Assembly: GCA_018780805.1 (NCBI GenBank)
Contig: JADMJD010000229.1
Location: 1 to 37,806, forward strand
Direction: 5' to 3'
Origin: Rubrivivax sp.
GTDB lineage: Bacteria > Pseudomonadota > Gammaproteobacteria > Burkholderiales > Burkholderiaceae_C
DNA: 37,806 bases
The notes under the pieces were generated by a model that was not told where the DNA came from, did no database searches, and saw nothing but the letters and a program-made list of their open reading frames with translations. The translations under genes and the position numbers were made by a program. This document shows positions 11,159 to 18,588 of the stretch, piece by piece (positions within the stretch are counted from its first letter, which is position 1; every line of letters begins with the position of its first letter).

Positions 11159-11184
11159 GGGCTTCCTGTGGTTCAGTCTGGGGG

Positions 11185-11835
11185 TCACCAGCGGGCACCG
11201 AAATGCACGCGCAAGTCTTCAATTTGGTCGGGTGCCAGCGGTGCGGGCCGCGTCATCAGCCACAGGCGCGCGGTCTCTTCCAGTTCTTCCAGCACCGCGC
11301 TGGCTTCGGCCGGGCTGCCGTGCCACACCGTGGGGCCCAGCCGGTCCAGCATCACGGCGCGCAGCGGTGTGCTGGCGGCCTGCGCAGTGGCGATGCGCTG
11401 CGCCACCAGATCGGCCACCGCCGGGTCGCCGGGGCGGTGGTAGGGGATCAGCGGCACATGGCCGACCTTCATCACGAAGTAGGGCGTGATCGGGGGCACG
11501 ATGTCGTCGGCGTGCCAGACGCCGGCCAGCGTGAGTGCCACCAGGTGTGTGGCGTGGGTGTGCAGCACGCAGTGCGCCTCGGGCTCGGCGGCGTAGATGC
11601 GGCGGTGCAGGGCCCAGGTCTTGGAGGCCCGCGCGCCGCTGAGCTGCTGGCCCTGAGGGTCCAGCTCGGCCAGCGACGCCGGGTCCAGCGTGCCCAGGCA
11701 GGCGTCGGTGGGCGTGATCAAAAAGCCGCCGTGTGGCAGCCGCACGCTGATGTTGCCGGCACTCGCGTGCACGTAACCGCGGGCGTACAAGGACGCACCG
11801 ACGTGGCAGATGGCTTCGCGCAGCGCGGCACTCAC
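11185..11835 (-). CDS. otnC: 3-oxo-tetronate 4-phosphate decarboxylase (OtnC, class II aldolase fold)
   Basis: It decarboxylates 3-oxo-tetronate 4-phosphate, giving dihydroxyacetone phosphate and CO2. The 216-residue protein is of the class II aldolase/adducin (AraD-like) fold. It has ASAGNIS near residue 27, where the phosphate binds, and LHTHATHL with zinc ligands H92 and H94. I chose the GTG at 11833-11835 as start because it overlaps the otnK stop (GTGA) as in coupled genes, and the length then matches the family. The longer frame from 11955 reads back into otnK. It is 26 bases before otnI. Confidence 0.91.
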   Translation of the reverse strand: MSAALREAICHVGASLYARGYVHASAGNISVRLPHGGFLITPTDACLGTLDPASLAELDPQGQQLSGARASKTWALHRRIYAAEPEAHCVLHTHATHLVALTLAGVWHADDIVPPITPYFVMKVGHVPLIPYHRPGDPAVADLVAQRIATAQAASTPLRAVMLDRLGPTVWHGSPAEASAVLEELEETARLWLMTRPAPLAPDQIEDLRVHFGARW

Positions 11836-13124
11836 GCGGCAGGCCCCAGCACCTTGAAGGCTTTGCTGAAAAAATCGGTGCTGCCGAAGTTGCCGGATTT
11901 CAGCGCCAGGTGCAGCGGCTGCCCGTTGGCCAAGGGCGATTGCACCGCCGTCCACGGCACGCCGGGATCAATCTGCGGGCCGATGGCCATCTGCTGCACA
12001 CCCAGGGCCTGCACCACGGCGCCCGAGGTTTCGCCGCCTGCCACCAGCAGCTGCCGCACGCCGGCCTGCACCAGGCCACAGGCGATGGCGGCCAGGGTCA
12101 CTTCGACCAGCGCGCCGGCCCGTGCCGCGCCCAGCTGCGCCTGCACGGCCAGCACCGCCGCCGGCTCGGCGGTGGCGTAGACCAGCACCGGGCCTTGCGC
12201 CAGCCGCGGCACCGCCCAGGCCAGGGCTTCGGCCACACCCTGCCTGCCCGCGGCCAGCGCCAGCGGGTCGAGCGCAAGCGCGGCGCCACCGGCCTGACGA
12301 AAGTGCTGCACCTGTGCGTTGGTCGCCAGCGAACAGCTGCCCGACACGATGGCACGTGGCCCCTGCGCGGGCGGCAGCCGATCCGCCGCCACGCCAGGCG
12401 TGACGCCCCAGTTGGGCGGCAGGCCGATGGCGATGCCCGACCCTGCGGTGACCAGCGGCATCCCGGCCAGCGCCAAGCCGATGCGCATCAGGTCGGCGTT
12501 GTCCACCGCATCGACGATGGCCACGCCCACACCCTCGGCCTGCAGCGCGGCAAAACGCGCGCGGATGGCCTCGGGCCCGCGGGCCACCACGTCCTGCGGC
12601 ACCAGGCCCACGCGGCGGCGGGTCTGGGCCTGCATCACACGCACGAGGTTCGCATCGCGCATCGGCGTCAGCGGGTGGTCGCGCATGCCGCTGTCGCTGA
12701 GCAACACATCGCCCACGAAGAGGTGGCCCTTGAACACCGTGCGGCCGTTTTCCGGGAAGGCCGGGCAGGCGATGGTGAATCCTTGCCCCGCGCCGTGCAG
12801 TGCATCGAGCAAGGCATCGGTGACTGGGCCGATGTTGCCGGCCGTTGTGCTGTCGAAGGTGGAGCAGTACTTGAAGTAGATCTGCTGTGCGCCCTGCGCC
12901 TGCAGCCAGTGCAGCGCCTGCAGCGACATCGCCACCGCATCGGCCGCCGGGACGGTGCGCGACTTCAGCGCCACGACCACCACATCGGCGTCGGCAGGCA
13001 CCTGGCCATCTGGCGATTGATCCGGCACGCCGATGGTCTGCACCGTGCGCATCCCGGCGCGCACCAGGTTGTTGGCCAGGTCGGTGGCGCCGGTGAAGTC
13101 GTCGGCGATGCAGCCGAGCTTCAT
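11832..13124 (-). CDS. otnK: 3-oxo-tetronate kinase (OtnK, four-carbon acid sugar kinase family)
   Basis: It phosphorylates 3-oxo-tetronate at C4 with ATP. The 430-residue protein has the two-domain arrangement of the former DUF1537 family. The N-terminal domain starts MKLGCIADDFTGATDLANNL (the DDFTGATD substrate motif) and contains YFKYCSTFDSTTAGNIGP and CPAFPENGRT. The C-terminal nucleotide-binding domain carries SGSCSLATNAQV and VAGGETSGAVVQALGV. It overlaps ltnD upstream by four bases (ATGA) and otnC downstream by four bases. Assignment to OtnK rather than a related kinase rests on the ltnD/otnC/otnI context. Confidence 0.93.
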   Translation of the reverse strand: MKLGCIADDFTGATDLANNLVRAGMRTVQTIGVPDQSPDGQVPADADVVVVALKSRTVPAADAVAMSLQALHWLQAQGAQQIYFKYCSTFDSTTAGNIGPVTDALLDALHGAGQGFTIACPAFPENGRTVFKGHLFVGDVLLSDSGMRDHPLTPMRDANLVRVMQAQTRRRVGLVPQDVVARGPEAIRARFAALQAEGVGVAIVDAVDNADLMRIGLALAGMPLVTAGSGIAIGLPPNWGVTPGVAADRLPPAQGPRAIVSGSCSLATNAQVQHFRQAGGAALALDPLALAAGRQGVAEALAWAVPRLAQGPVLVYATAEPAAVLAVQAQLGAARAGALVEVTLAAIACGLVQAGVRQLLVAGGETSGAVVQALGVQQMAIGPQIDPGVPWTAVQSPLANGQPLHLALKSGNFGSTDFFSKAFKVLGPAA

Positions 13125-14014
13125 GCCTTCTTCTCCGGCAGCGTGATGCCCGGGAAGATCTTGATCACCGCGCTGTCGTCCTCGCGCGCAAAACCTGCGG
13201 TGGAGGCCTGCATGAACATCTGGTGCGCGGTGGCGCTCAGTGGCAGCGGGAACTTGCTGGCGCGGGCCGTGTCCAGCACCAGGCCCAGGTCTTTCACGAA
13301 GATGTCCACGGCGGAGAGCGGCGTGTAGTCGCCGGCCAGCACATGGGCCATGCGGTTCTCGAACATCCAGCTGTTGCCGGCGCTGTGGGTGATGACCTCG
13401 TACAGCGCCGCGGCGTCCACGCCTTCACGCAGCCCCAGCGCCATGGCCTCGGCGGCGGCGGCGATGTGCACACCCGCCAGCAGCTGGTTGATGATCTTCA
13501 CCTTGCTGCCGTTGCCGGCGCGGTCGCCCAGCTGGTAGACCTGGGCCGCCATCGCGGACAGTGCCGTGCCGGCCTTGGCGTACGCCGCAGCGGTGCCGGC
13601 CGTCATCATCGTCATCTGGCCACTGGCGGCCTTGGCGGCGCCACCGGAGATGGGCGCGTCCAGGTACAGCAGGCCCAGCGCGGCCAGGCGGCCCTCCAGC
13701 GCCACCGACCAGTTCGGGTCGACGGTGGAGCACATCACGAACAGGCTGCCGGGTTTCATCGCCGCCGCGGCGCCGTGGTCGCCGAACAGCACGGCCTCGG
13801 TCTGCGCGGCGTTGACGACGACGCTGAGGATGATCTCGCAGTGCGCGGCCAGCTCGGCCGGGCTGGCGCAGGCCACGCCGCCTTCGGCCGCGAAGGCCTG
13901 CGCGGCTTCGGCACGCACATCACACACGTGCACGGGCCAGCCGGCGCGCCGCAGCGAACCGGCCATGCCGCGCCCCATCGCGCCCAGGCCGATGACACCG
14001 ATGTTGGGGTTCAT
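13121..14014 (-). CDS. ltnD: L-threonate dehydrogenase (LtnD, beta-hydroxyacid dehydrogenase family)
   Basis: It oxidises L-threonate at C2 to 2-oxo-tetronate with NAD+. The 297-residue protein begins MNPNIGVIGLGAMGRGMAGS, a Rossmann GxGxMG nucleotide site. It has the substrate motif DAPISGGAAKAASGQM and the catalytic lysine in GNGSKVKIINQLL, as in 3-hydroxyisobutyrate dehydrogenase relatives. It starts at 14014 with a GGAG site 6 bases upstream. It leads the operon ltnD-otnK-otnC-otnI-dctPQM. A dyad operator (14033-14043) and a GATAAT -10-like hexamer sit just upstream. The family has varied substrates (threonate, tartronate semialdehyde); the operon partners favour threonate. Confidence 0.92.
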   Translation of the reverse strand: MNPNIGVIGLGAMGRGMAGSLRRAGWPVHVCDVRAEAAQAFAAEGGVACASPAELAAHCEIILSVVVNAAQTEAVLFGDHGAAAAMKPGSLFVMCSTVDPNWSVALEGRLAALGLLYLDAPISGGAAKAASGQMTMMTAGTAAAYAKAGTALSAMAAQVYQLGDRAGNGSKVKIINQLLAGVHIAAAAEAMALGLREGVDAAALYEVITHSAGNSWMFENRMAHVLAGDYTPLSAVDIFVKDLGLVLDTARASKFPLPLSATAHQMFMQASTAGFAREDDSAVIKIFPGITLPEKKA

Positions 14015-14032
14015 CTGCGCTCCATTGTCAGG

Positions 14033-14049
14033 TTGTCATACAAATTATC
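14033..14049 (-). promoter_or_regulatory. ltnD promoter element with FCD/GntR-type operator
   Basis: On the minus strand, GATAAT (14049-14044) resembles a -10 box. It is followed at once by TTGTATGACAA (14043-14033), a TTGT-N3-ACAA dyad matching the operator form known for FadR/FCD-type GntR regulators. The same dyad occurs in front of the neighbouring gntR-type gene, in the same position relative to a -10-like hexamer. Repressor binding here would block transcription start. No good -35 box is visible. Confidence 0.7.
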
Positions 14050-14071
14050 GGGCGGCCGAAGCGGCGCCACA

Positions 14072-14087
14072 CCCGGGAATTCCCGGG
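14072..14087 (-). terminator. Perfect palindrome after the GntR-type gene, weak terminator candidate
   Basis: The sequence CCCGGGAATTCCCGGG can fold into a 6-bp GC stem with an AATT loop. It begins 9 bases beyond the stop codon of the FCD/GntR gene and lies upstream of the ltnD promoter, where it could insulate the two transcription units. No run of T follows, so it is not a classical intrinsic terminator. Confidence 0.35.
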
Positions 14088-14096
14088 CTGACAGGT

Positions 14097-14912
14097 TCAG
14101 TCCTTGCGCGGGGTGCCCAGTTCGGCCTGCAGGCGGTCTGCCAGTTTCAGGCCGCGGGCTTTCCAGAAGGCCGGGTCGGCGCGGCCGATGCGCGCGGCGG
14201 CGTTCACCATGTGCGTCGCGCCGGCCAGGCGCGCGCCGGCCACGTCACCGGCTTCGATGGCCGCCACCACGGCGGCGTGTTCCTGGCGCACCTGTTCGGC
14301 CAGGTCGTCGCGGGTGGCCTCGTTGGCGCGTGTCACGCGTGTGGCGTCGAGCAGGAACTGGTTCAGGTAGGCCAGCGTGGCCAGCAGGAAGGGGTTGCCC
14401 GCGGCCTGCGCGATGGCGGCGTGGAAGGCCACGTCCTGCGCCACACCGTCGCCGCCGGCGGCCACGGCCTGCTCGATGGCCCGCAGCGCACCGCGGATCT
14501 GCCGCACGGCGCGTGTGGTGCGCCGCGCAGCCGCCAAGGCGGCGGCTTCGGCCTCCAGCGCACGGCGCACCTCCACCATCTGCAGCACCGCGGCCACCGA
14601 GCCGTCGGGCGTGAGCTGCAGGCGCTGGGCCTCGCGCGTGTCCGGCGCGCGCACAAACGCGCCGGAGCCCTGGCGTGATTCCAGCAGGCCCAGGGTCTTC
14701 AGCCGCGACAGCGCCTCGCGCACGACGGTGCGGCTGACGCCGAAGCGCTGCACCAGCGCGGCTTCGGTGGGCAGGCGTTCACCGGGCTGTATCTGGCCGG
14801 CGCGGATGCGGGCGAGCAAGGCGTCGGCCAGTTGCTCCGACAGGCGGGCGCCGACGTTCAGGCGGCTGGGCAGGTCGGCCAGGCTAGCGGGCGCGGAGCG
14901 GGGGTCGGCCAT
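14097..14912 (-). CDS. FCD-domain GntR-family regulator, probable repressor of the threonate operon
   Basis: This 271-residue regulator begins MADPRSAPASLADLPSRLNV. The N-terminal winged helix (about residues 20-90) contains ERLPTEAALVQRFGVSRTVV followed by REALSRLKTLGLLESRQGSG, the standard GntR signature. The C-terminal alpha-helical FCD domain carries AFHAAIAQAAGNPFL and the later QEHAAVVAAIEAGD and GATHM, whose Asp/His residues normally bind a metal and the acid ligand. The start at 14912 is preferred because the longer frame lacks homology-like features. It lies 82 bases upstream of ltnD, transcribed the same way, with its own matching operator. The likely inducer is the operon's substrate or an intermediate. 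Confidence 0.88.
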   Translation of the reverse strand: MADPRSAPASLADLPSRLNVGARLSEQLADALLARIRAGQIQPGERLPTEAALVQRFGVSRTVVREALSRLKTLGLLESRQGSGAFVRAPDTREAQRLQLTPDGSVAAVLQMVEVRRALEAEAAALAAARRTTRAVRQIRGALRAIEQAVAAGGDGVAQDVAFHAAIAQAAGNPFLLATLAYLNQFLLDATRVTRANEATRDDLAEQVRQEHAAVVAAIEAGDVAGARLAGATHMVNAAARIGRADPAFWKARGLKLADRLQAELGTPRKD

Positions 14913-14933
14913 CGCGTGGTGATGCTGGGTTGT

Positions 14934-14944
14934 TTGTACGACAA
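14934..14944. promoter_or_regulatory. Second TTGT-N3-ACAA operator, before the GntR-type gene
   Basis: TTGTACGACAA is the same dyad type as the one before ltnD. It is nested in a wider inverted repeat, GGTTGT (14928-14933) with ACAACC (14941-14946). On the minus strand it follows a GATATG hexamer, as the ltnD site follows GATAAT. It lies 22 bases before the regulator start codon, suggesting autoregulation, and also in the region upstream of the divergent araC-type gene. Confidence 0.68.
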
Positions 14945-15013
14945 CCATATCACTGGCCTGGCCGCGGGTTTGTTCGCTTGCCGCCGTGCCTCGTCGATGG
15001 CCAGCATCCATGC

Positions 15014-15973
15014 ATGCACGCCCAGGAGACATTGCCGCTGCGCCGCTGGTCCACCGATGCCGTGGCGCCATCGGCGCGGCTGGACTACTGGGTGGGCGCT
15101 GTCTGCGAAGGATTCCTCGACATGGAGGTGGCCAGTGCGCAGGCCGGGTTCGGTGCCGAACTGGTGTCGGCACCGTTCGGCGGGCTCACGCTCAACCGGG
15201 TGCAGGGCAGCGCGCAGGACGTTTACCGCACACGCCGCGGCATCGCACGCAGCCGGCAGGACTGCCACTACCTGCTGTGCAAGACCGACAGCGCCTGGTC
15301 GGCGGCGCAAGGCGCGGCGTCGGCCCGGCTGTTGCCCGGCGACCTGTTGTTGGTGGATGCCGGCCGGTGTTATGAATTCCATTTCGACAGCAGTTGCAGC
15401 ACGGTCTCGCTGGAGTTGCCGACCGCCTGGCTGCGGCGCTGGCTGCCCGAGCCGGCCGCGGTGACGGGCCGGCGCATCGACGGCAGCGGTACCACTGGCG
15501 GCTTTGGTGGCGCGCTGTCGGCCTTCGTGCGGCAATTGCGGCCGGAACTGGCGCTGGCGCCGCCTGCACCGGCCGCACTGGTCACCGACCAGCTGGGGGC
15601 CTTGCTGGCGCTGGCCTGCGCGCCTGTACCGTGTGATGAGCACACCGACCGCAGCCTGCGCGCACGGGTGCACCAGACCGTGCAGGCGCGCCACGCCGAG
15701 CCCGGGCTGACCGCCGCGGCCGTGGCCAGCGGGCTGGACGTGGGTGAACGCAGCCTGCACCGCGCGCTGGCCGCCGGTGGCGTGCCGTTTGCGTCCTTGT
15801 TGGCCACGGTGCGCTGCCAGGCTGCGCGCCGGCTGCTGCAGGACAGCCGCTTCGACCGCCTGACCGTGGCCGAGGTCGGGCGCCGTGTCGGCCTGCTGGA
15901 CGCGTCTCACTTTGTGCGTGTGTTCCGCCGCACCGTCGGCAGCACGCCCGCGGCCTGGCGGCAAGGCCGTTGA
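15014..15973 (+). CDS. AraC-family transcriptional regulator
   Basis: This 319-residue regulator has an N-terminal cupin-like sensing domain of the AraC_binding_2 type: the segment RQDCHYLLCKTDSAW, then RLLPGDLLLVDAGRCYEF. The C-terminal 100 residues form the double helix-turn-helix. The first helix pair lies around LTAAAVASGLDVGERSLHRAL and the second around TVAEVGRRVGLLDASHFVRVF, ending with the conserved GSTPAAWR. I use the ATG at 15014 (MHAQETLPLRRW); an in-frame TTG at 14930 would overlap the repressor's operator. It is divergent from the gntR-type gene and directly upstream of an alpha/beta hydrolase, its probable target. The effector is not identifiable. Confidence 0.88.
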   Translation: MHAQETLPLRRWSTDAVAPSARLDYWVGAVCEGFLDMEVASAQAGFGAELVSAPFGGLTLNRVQGSAQDVYRTRRGIARSRQDCHYLLCKTDSAWSAAQGAASARLLPGDLLLVDAGRCYEFHFDSSCSTVSLELPTAWLRRWLPEPAAVTGRRIDGSGTTGGFGGALSAFVRQLRPELALAPPAPAALVTDQLGALLALACAPVPCDEHTDRSLRARVHQTVQARHAEPGLTAAAVASGLDVGERSLHRALAAGGVPFASLLATVRCQAARRLLQDSRFDRLTVAEVGRRVGLLDASHFVRVFRRTVGSTPAAWRQGR

Positions 15974-15982
15974 GGCGGCAGG

Positions 15983-16023
15983 CGCTGGCAGGCATCGGCC
16001 AGGCCGCTGGCAGGCATCGGCCA
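15983..16023 (+). promoter_or_regulatory. 19-bp direct repeat, candidate AraC-type activator site for the hydrolase gene
   Basis: CGCTGGCAGGCATCGGCCA occurs twice, at 15983-16001 and 16005-16023, in the same orientation with a 22-bp period, about two helical turns. The second copy ends next to where the -35 box would lie for a TAGAGT hexamer at 16045-16050. AraC-type activators commonly bind two direct half-sites placed this way. The adjacent upstream gene is an AraC-family regulator. Binding is inferred. Confidence 0.6.
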
Positions 16024-16080
16024 TCGCGGGCATGAACCCCGGCCTAGAGTGCGCAGCACCGATGGCAATGGAGACCCCCG

Positions 16081-16809
16081 ATGGCTGACACCTACGTGCT
16101 CGTGCATGGCGCCTGGCACACCGGCGCTGAACTGGAGGCCGTGGCCAACGCGATGCGCGCCGAAGGCCACACCGTTTACTGCCCCACCTTGGCCGGCAAC
16201 CGCCCGGGCGATGACCGCGCCACCACCGGCCTGGCCGATGCCGTGGCCTCGATGGTGGCGTACGTCGAAGAACGGCAACTGAGCGACGTGCGCCTGGTCG
16301 GCCACAGCTACGGCGGCATGGTGATCTCCGGCGCAGCCGCCGCGCTGGCGCCGCGGCTGAAGCGCCTGGTCTACGTGAACGCCTTTGTGCCGCAGCCCGG
16401 CGAGTGCCTGAACGACATGGTGCCGCCGCACTACAAGGGCCTGTTCGACGCCGTGGCCGCGGCCAACGGCAACGCGGTGATGCTGCCCTTCGAGGTCTGG
16501 CGCGAGGCCTTCATCAACGACGCCGATCTGGCACTGGCGCAATCGGCCTACGCGCGGCTGAACCCACACCCGTACAAGACCTTCACCGAGCCCAGTGCCA
16601 TCACCTTGCCGATGGCGGCACTGGCCATCGGCAAGTCCTACGTCAACTGCGTGCTCGACGTGGCCCTGCCGGCCAGCCTGCCCTGGCACCCGCGGCTGTC
16701 GGAGCGGCTGGGGCTGTTCCGCTACATCGCCTGCGCGGGCAGCCACGAGGCCTGGTTCACGCAGCCGGCAGCACTGGCGCAGGCGATCATCGCCGCCGGC
16801 CGGGATTGA
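16081..16809 (+). CDS. Alpha/beta hydrolase (esterase-like)
   Basis: This 242-residue protein begins MADTYVLVHGAWHTGAELEA, with an HGAWH oxyanion-hole motif. The nucleophile elbow GHSYGG has Ser76, and a C-terminal SHEAWF supplies the likely catalytic His. This form is typical of small esterases related to EstC and the plant methylesterase/hydroxynitrile lyase group. The start has a GGAG site 8 bases upstream. It lies 107 bases after the AraC-type gene with a direct repeat between them, so it is probably that regulator's target. The substrate is not known; an ester or a simple ring-cleavage product is possible. Confidence 0.82.
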   Translation: MADTYVLVHGAWHTGAELEAVANAMRAEGHTVYCPTLAGNRPGDDRATTGLADAVASMVAYVEERQLSDVRLVGHSYGGMVISGAAAALAPRLKRLVYVNAFVPQPGECLNDMVPPHYKGLFDAVAAANGNAVMLPFEVWREAFINDADLALAQSAYARLNPHPYKTFTEPSAITLPMAALAIGKSYVNCVLDVALPASLPWHPRLSERLGLFRYIACAGSHEAWFTQPAALAQAIIAAGRD

Positions 16810-16815
16810 GGCGGG

Positions 16816-17787
16816 TCATTCCGGCTCGATGCCAGCCTTCTTGATGACGGCGCCCCAGCGCTGCACCTCGCGCGCCAGCAATGCCTGCAGCTCGGCCGGG
16901 CTGCTGCCGGTGGGCCGCACGCCCAGGGCGCCGAGTTTGTCGCGCACCGCGGGGCTGGCCAGCGCTTCGTGCGCGGCGGCCCGCAGGCGCTCCACCACCT
17001 CGGGCGGCGTGCCGGCCGGCGCGGCCAGCGCGTTCCACGAGGCCACGTCGTAGGCCAGGCCGGCCGCCTGCTGCACCGTGGGCACCTGCGGCAGCGCCGG
17101 GTTGCGCAGCGCCGAGCTGACCGCCAGCGCCCGCAGCGCGCCCGCCTGCACCTGGGGCAGCATCGGTCCGACGATCTCGAAGGCGAGGTCGATCTCACCC
17201 GCGCGCAAGGCCGTCAGCACGGCCGGTGTGCCCTTGTAGGGCACGACCAGCACATCCAGCCCGGCGACCGTCTCGAACAGCTTGGCTGCCAGGTGCTGGG
17301 TGCTGCCCGCCGCCACCGTGCCGACGTTCAGCCGCCCGGGGTTGGCGCGTGCATGGGCCACCAGCGCCGCCAGCGTGCTGAAGCGCGACGAGGCCGCGAC
17401 GAACAGGCCGATGTCGAAGGCGGCCAGCGTCGTGATGGGCGCAAAGGCCGTCAGCGTGTCGTAGGGCAGCTTGCGGAACAGGCCCACGCTGACGGCGTTG
17501 CCGTTGCTCAACAGCAGCAGCGTGTGGCCGTCGGGCTTCGCGGTGGCCACGGTCTGGCTGGCCACGATGCTGCCAGCGCTGGGTTTGTTGTCCACCACCA
17601 CCGGCTGGCCCAGCAGGCGTGCCATGGGCTCGGCCACGGCACGTGCCGTGATGTCGGCGATGCCGCCGGGTGCAAAGGGCACGACCAGGGTGACCGGGCG
17701 CTGCGGGAAGGGGGCCTGCGCGCCGGCCGGGCCGGCAAAGGCAGCCGCGGTGGCGATCAGGGTCTGGCGGCGGGTGAACATCGGCAT
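16816..17787 (-). CDS. Bug/TctC-family periplasmic solute receptor
   Basis: This 323-residue tripartite tricarboxylate receptor-type protein starts MPMFTRRQTLIATAAAFAGP, with a signal peptide containing RRQTL. The mature part carries the family segments ITLVVPFAPGG-like TLVVPFAPGGIADI near residue 34 and QPVVVDNKPSAGSIVA, then VPYKGTPAVLTALRAGEIDL. The start at 17787 is supported by the signal peptide; a second ATG at 17781 is possible. No TctA or TctB membrane partner lies nearby, as is usual for the many orphan Bug receptors of Burkholderiales. It converges on the hydrolase gene with 6 bases between the stops. The ligand is unknown. Confidence 0.9.
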   Translation of the reverse strand: MPMFTRRQTLIATAAAFAGPAGAQAPFPQRPVTLVVPFAPGGIADITARAVAEPMARLLGQPVVVDNKPSAGSIVASQTVATAKPDGHTLLLLSNGNAVSVGLFRKLPYDTLTAFAPITTLAAFDIGLFVAASSRFSTLAALVAHARANPGRLNVGTVAAGSTQHLAAKLFETVAGLDVLVVPYKGTPAVLTALRAGEIDLAFEIVGPMLPQVQAGALRALAVSSALRNPALPQVPTVQQAAGLAYDVASWNALAAPAGTPPEVVERLRAAAHEALASPAVRDKLGALGVRPTGSSPAELQALLAREVQRWGAVIKKAGIEPE

Positions 17788-17824
17788 GGCGCCGATGCTA
17801 GGGCAGACCCGCGTCAGACTTGCA

Positions 17825-18445
17825 TCAGAACCCCAGCGAAGCCAGCAGATCGTCCACGTCGCCCTGTTCCAGCGCCTTGCCGGCCACCTGCGGGCCTTGC
17901 AACTCACTGCTCGGGCTGGCGGCCTTGAGGTCCGAGGCTTCGAACGGCGCGTGGCGCAGCAGCATGCCCAGCAGCTGGTCCTCGGTTTCGGTGATGATCT
18001 TCACCACCTTCTGGATCACCTGGCCGGACAGGTCCTGAAAGTCCTGGCTGAGCATGATTTCCGACAAGGTGTCGTACTGCCGCTCGGCCGCTTCGCCGCT
18101 GCGCAGCACAAACTGGCGGGCCTCGGCCAGCAGCTCGGCCTGCTCGCGCGTCAGCACGGCGTTTTCGCTGGCGGATTGCAGGCGCGCGGCCAGCGCGTCG
18201 GCGTCGGCCTGCATCTGCCGGCAGTTGGGCTGGGCGGTTTCCACCAGGCCCAGCACGCGGTGGGCGGCCCGCTCGGTCAGCTGACCGACGTATTGCAGCC
18301 GCTCGCGTGCGTCCGGGATCTCGCTGGCGATGCGCTGCAGCTTGCTGTCCAGGCCCAGCTGCACCACGGCGCTGTGCAGCTGGCGCGTGATGTGGCCCAA
18401 CTCGTCGTAGACCTCGCTCGAAGGGGTTTCGGATTCCTTGCTCAT
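17825..18445 (-). CDS. cheZ: CheZ, CheY-phosphate phosphatase
   Basis: CheZ dephosphorylates CheY-P and so resets the flagellar motor signal. The 206-residue, largely helical protein has the active-site segment SQDFQDLSGQVIQKV, with D138 and Q142 equivalent to E. coli Asp143 and Gln147. Its C-terminus is VDDLLASLGF, the CheY-binding tail. The start at 18445 has a GGAG site about 9 bases upstream. No other chemotaxis gene is in the window. A sigma-28-like promoter lies about 105 bases upstream, fitting flagellar-regulon control of a single gene. The longer frame reading through from 18730 is a shadow. Confidence 0.94.
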   Translation of the reverse strand: MSKESETPSSEVYDELGHITRQLHSAVVQLGLDSKLQRIASEIPDARERLQYVGQLTERAAHRVLGLVETAQPNCRQMQADADALAARLQSASENAVLTREQAELLAEARQFVLRSGEAAERQYDTLSEIMLSQDFQDLSGQVIQKVVKIITETEDQLLGMLLRHAPFEASDLKAASPSSELQGPQVAGKALEQGDVDDLLASLGF

Positions 18446-18483
18446 CGACGATTGCTCCAGATCAAGACCGTTTTTTTCTTCAT
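18442..18483 (-). CDS. Possible 13-residue leader ORF overlapping the cheZ start
   Basis: An ATG at 18483 has a GGGAG ribosome site about 6 bases upstream and opens a 13-codon frame reading MKKKTVLIWSNRR. Its TGA overlaps the cheZ ATG in an ATGA junction. The AAG-AAA-AAA lysine run and the coupled stop/start suggest it could set the level of cheZ translation. No homologue is recognised. It may be chance, since the SD-ATG pair alone is modest evidence. Confidence 0.3.
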   Translation of the reverse strand: MKKKTVLIWSNRR

Positions 18484-18549
18484 GGCTCGCTCCCACGGAC
18501 GCTGTCGGCCAACGGCCCGGCGAGGGGCACGCATGGCGTTGAATGCTTG

Positions 18550-18576
18550 AATTCGGCCGCTGGATGGAAAACTTGA
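18550..18576 (-). promoter_or_regulatory. Sigma-28 (FliA)-type promoter for cheZ
   Basis: Read on the minus strand, TCAAGTTT (18576-18569), 11 bases, and GCCGAATT (18557-18550) match the FliA consensus TAAAGTTT-N11-GCCGATAA at 13 of 16 positions, with exact spacing. It lies in the 143-base gap between the glutaredoxin-like gene and cheZ, pointing at cheZ, a gene known to belong to the flagellar regulon. Confidence 0.72.
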
Positions 18577-18588
18577 GACCGAAGTCGC

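Noticed and set aside
14930..15013. Upstream TTG start for the AraC-type gene
   Set aside because: It would place coding sequence over the TTGT-N3-ACAA operator, and the added residues show no family similarity.
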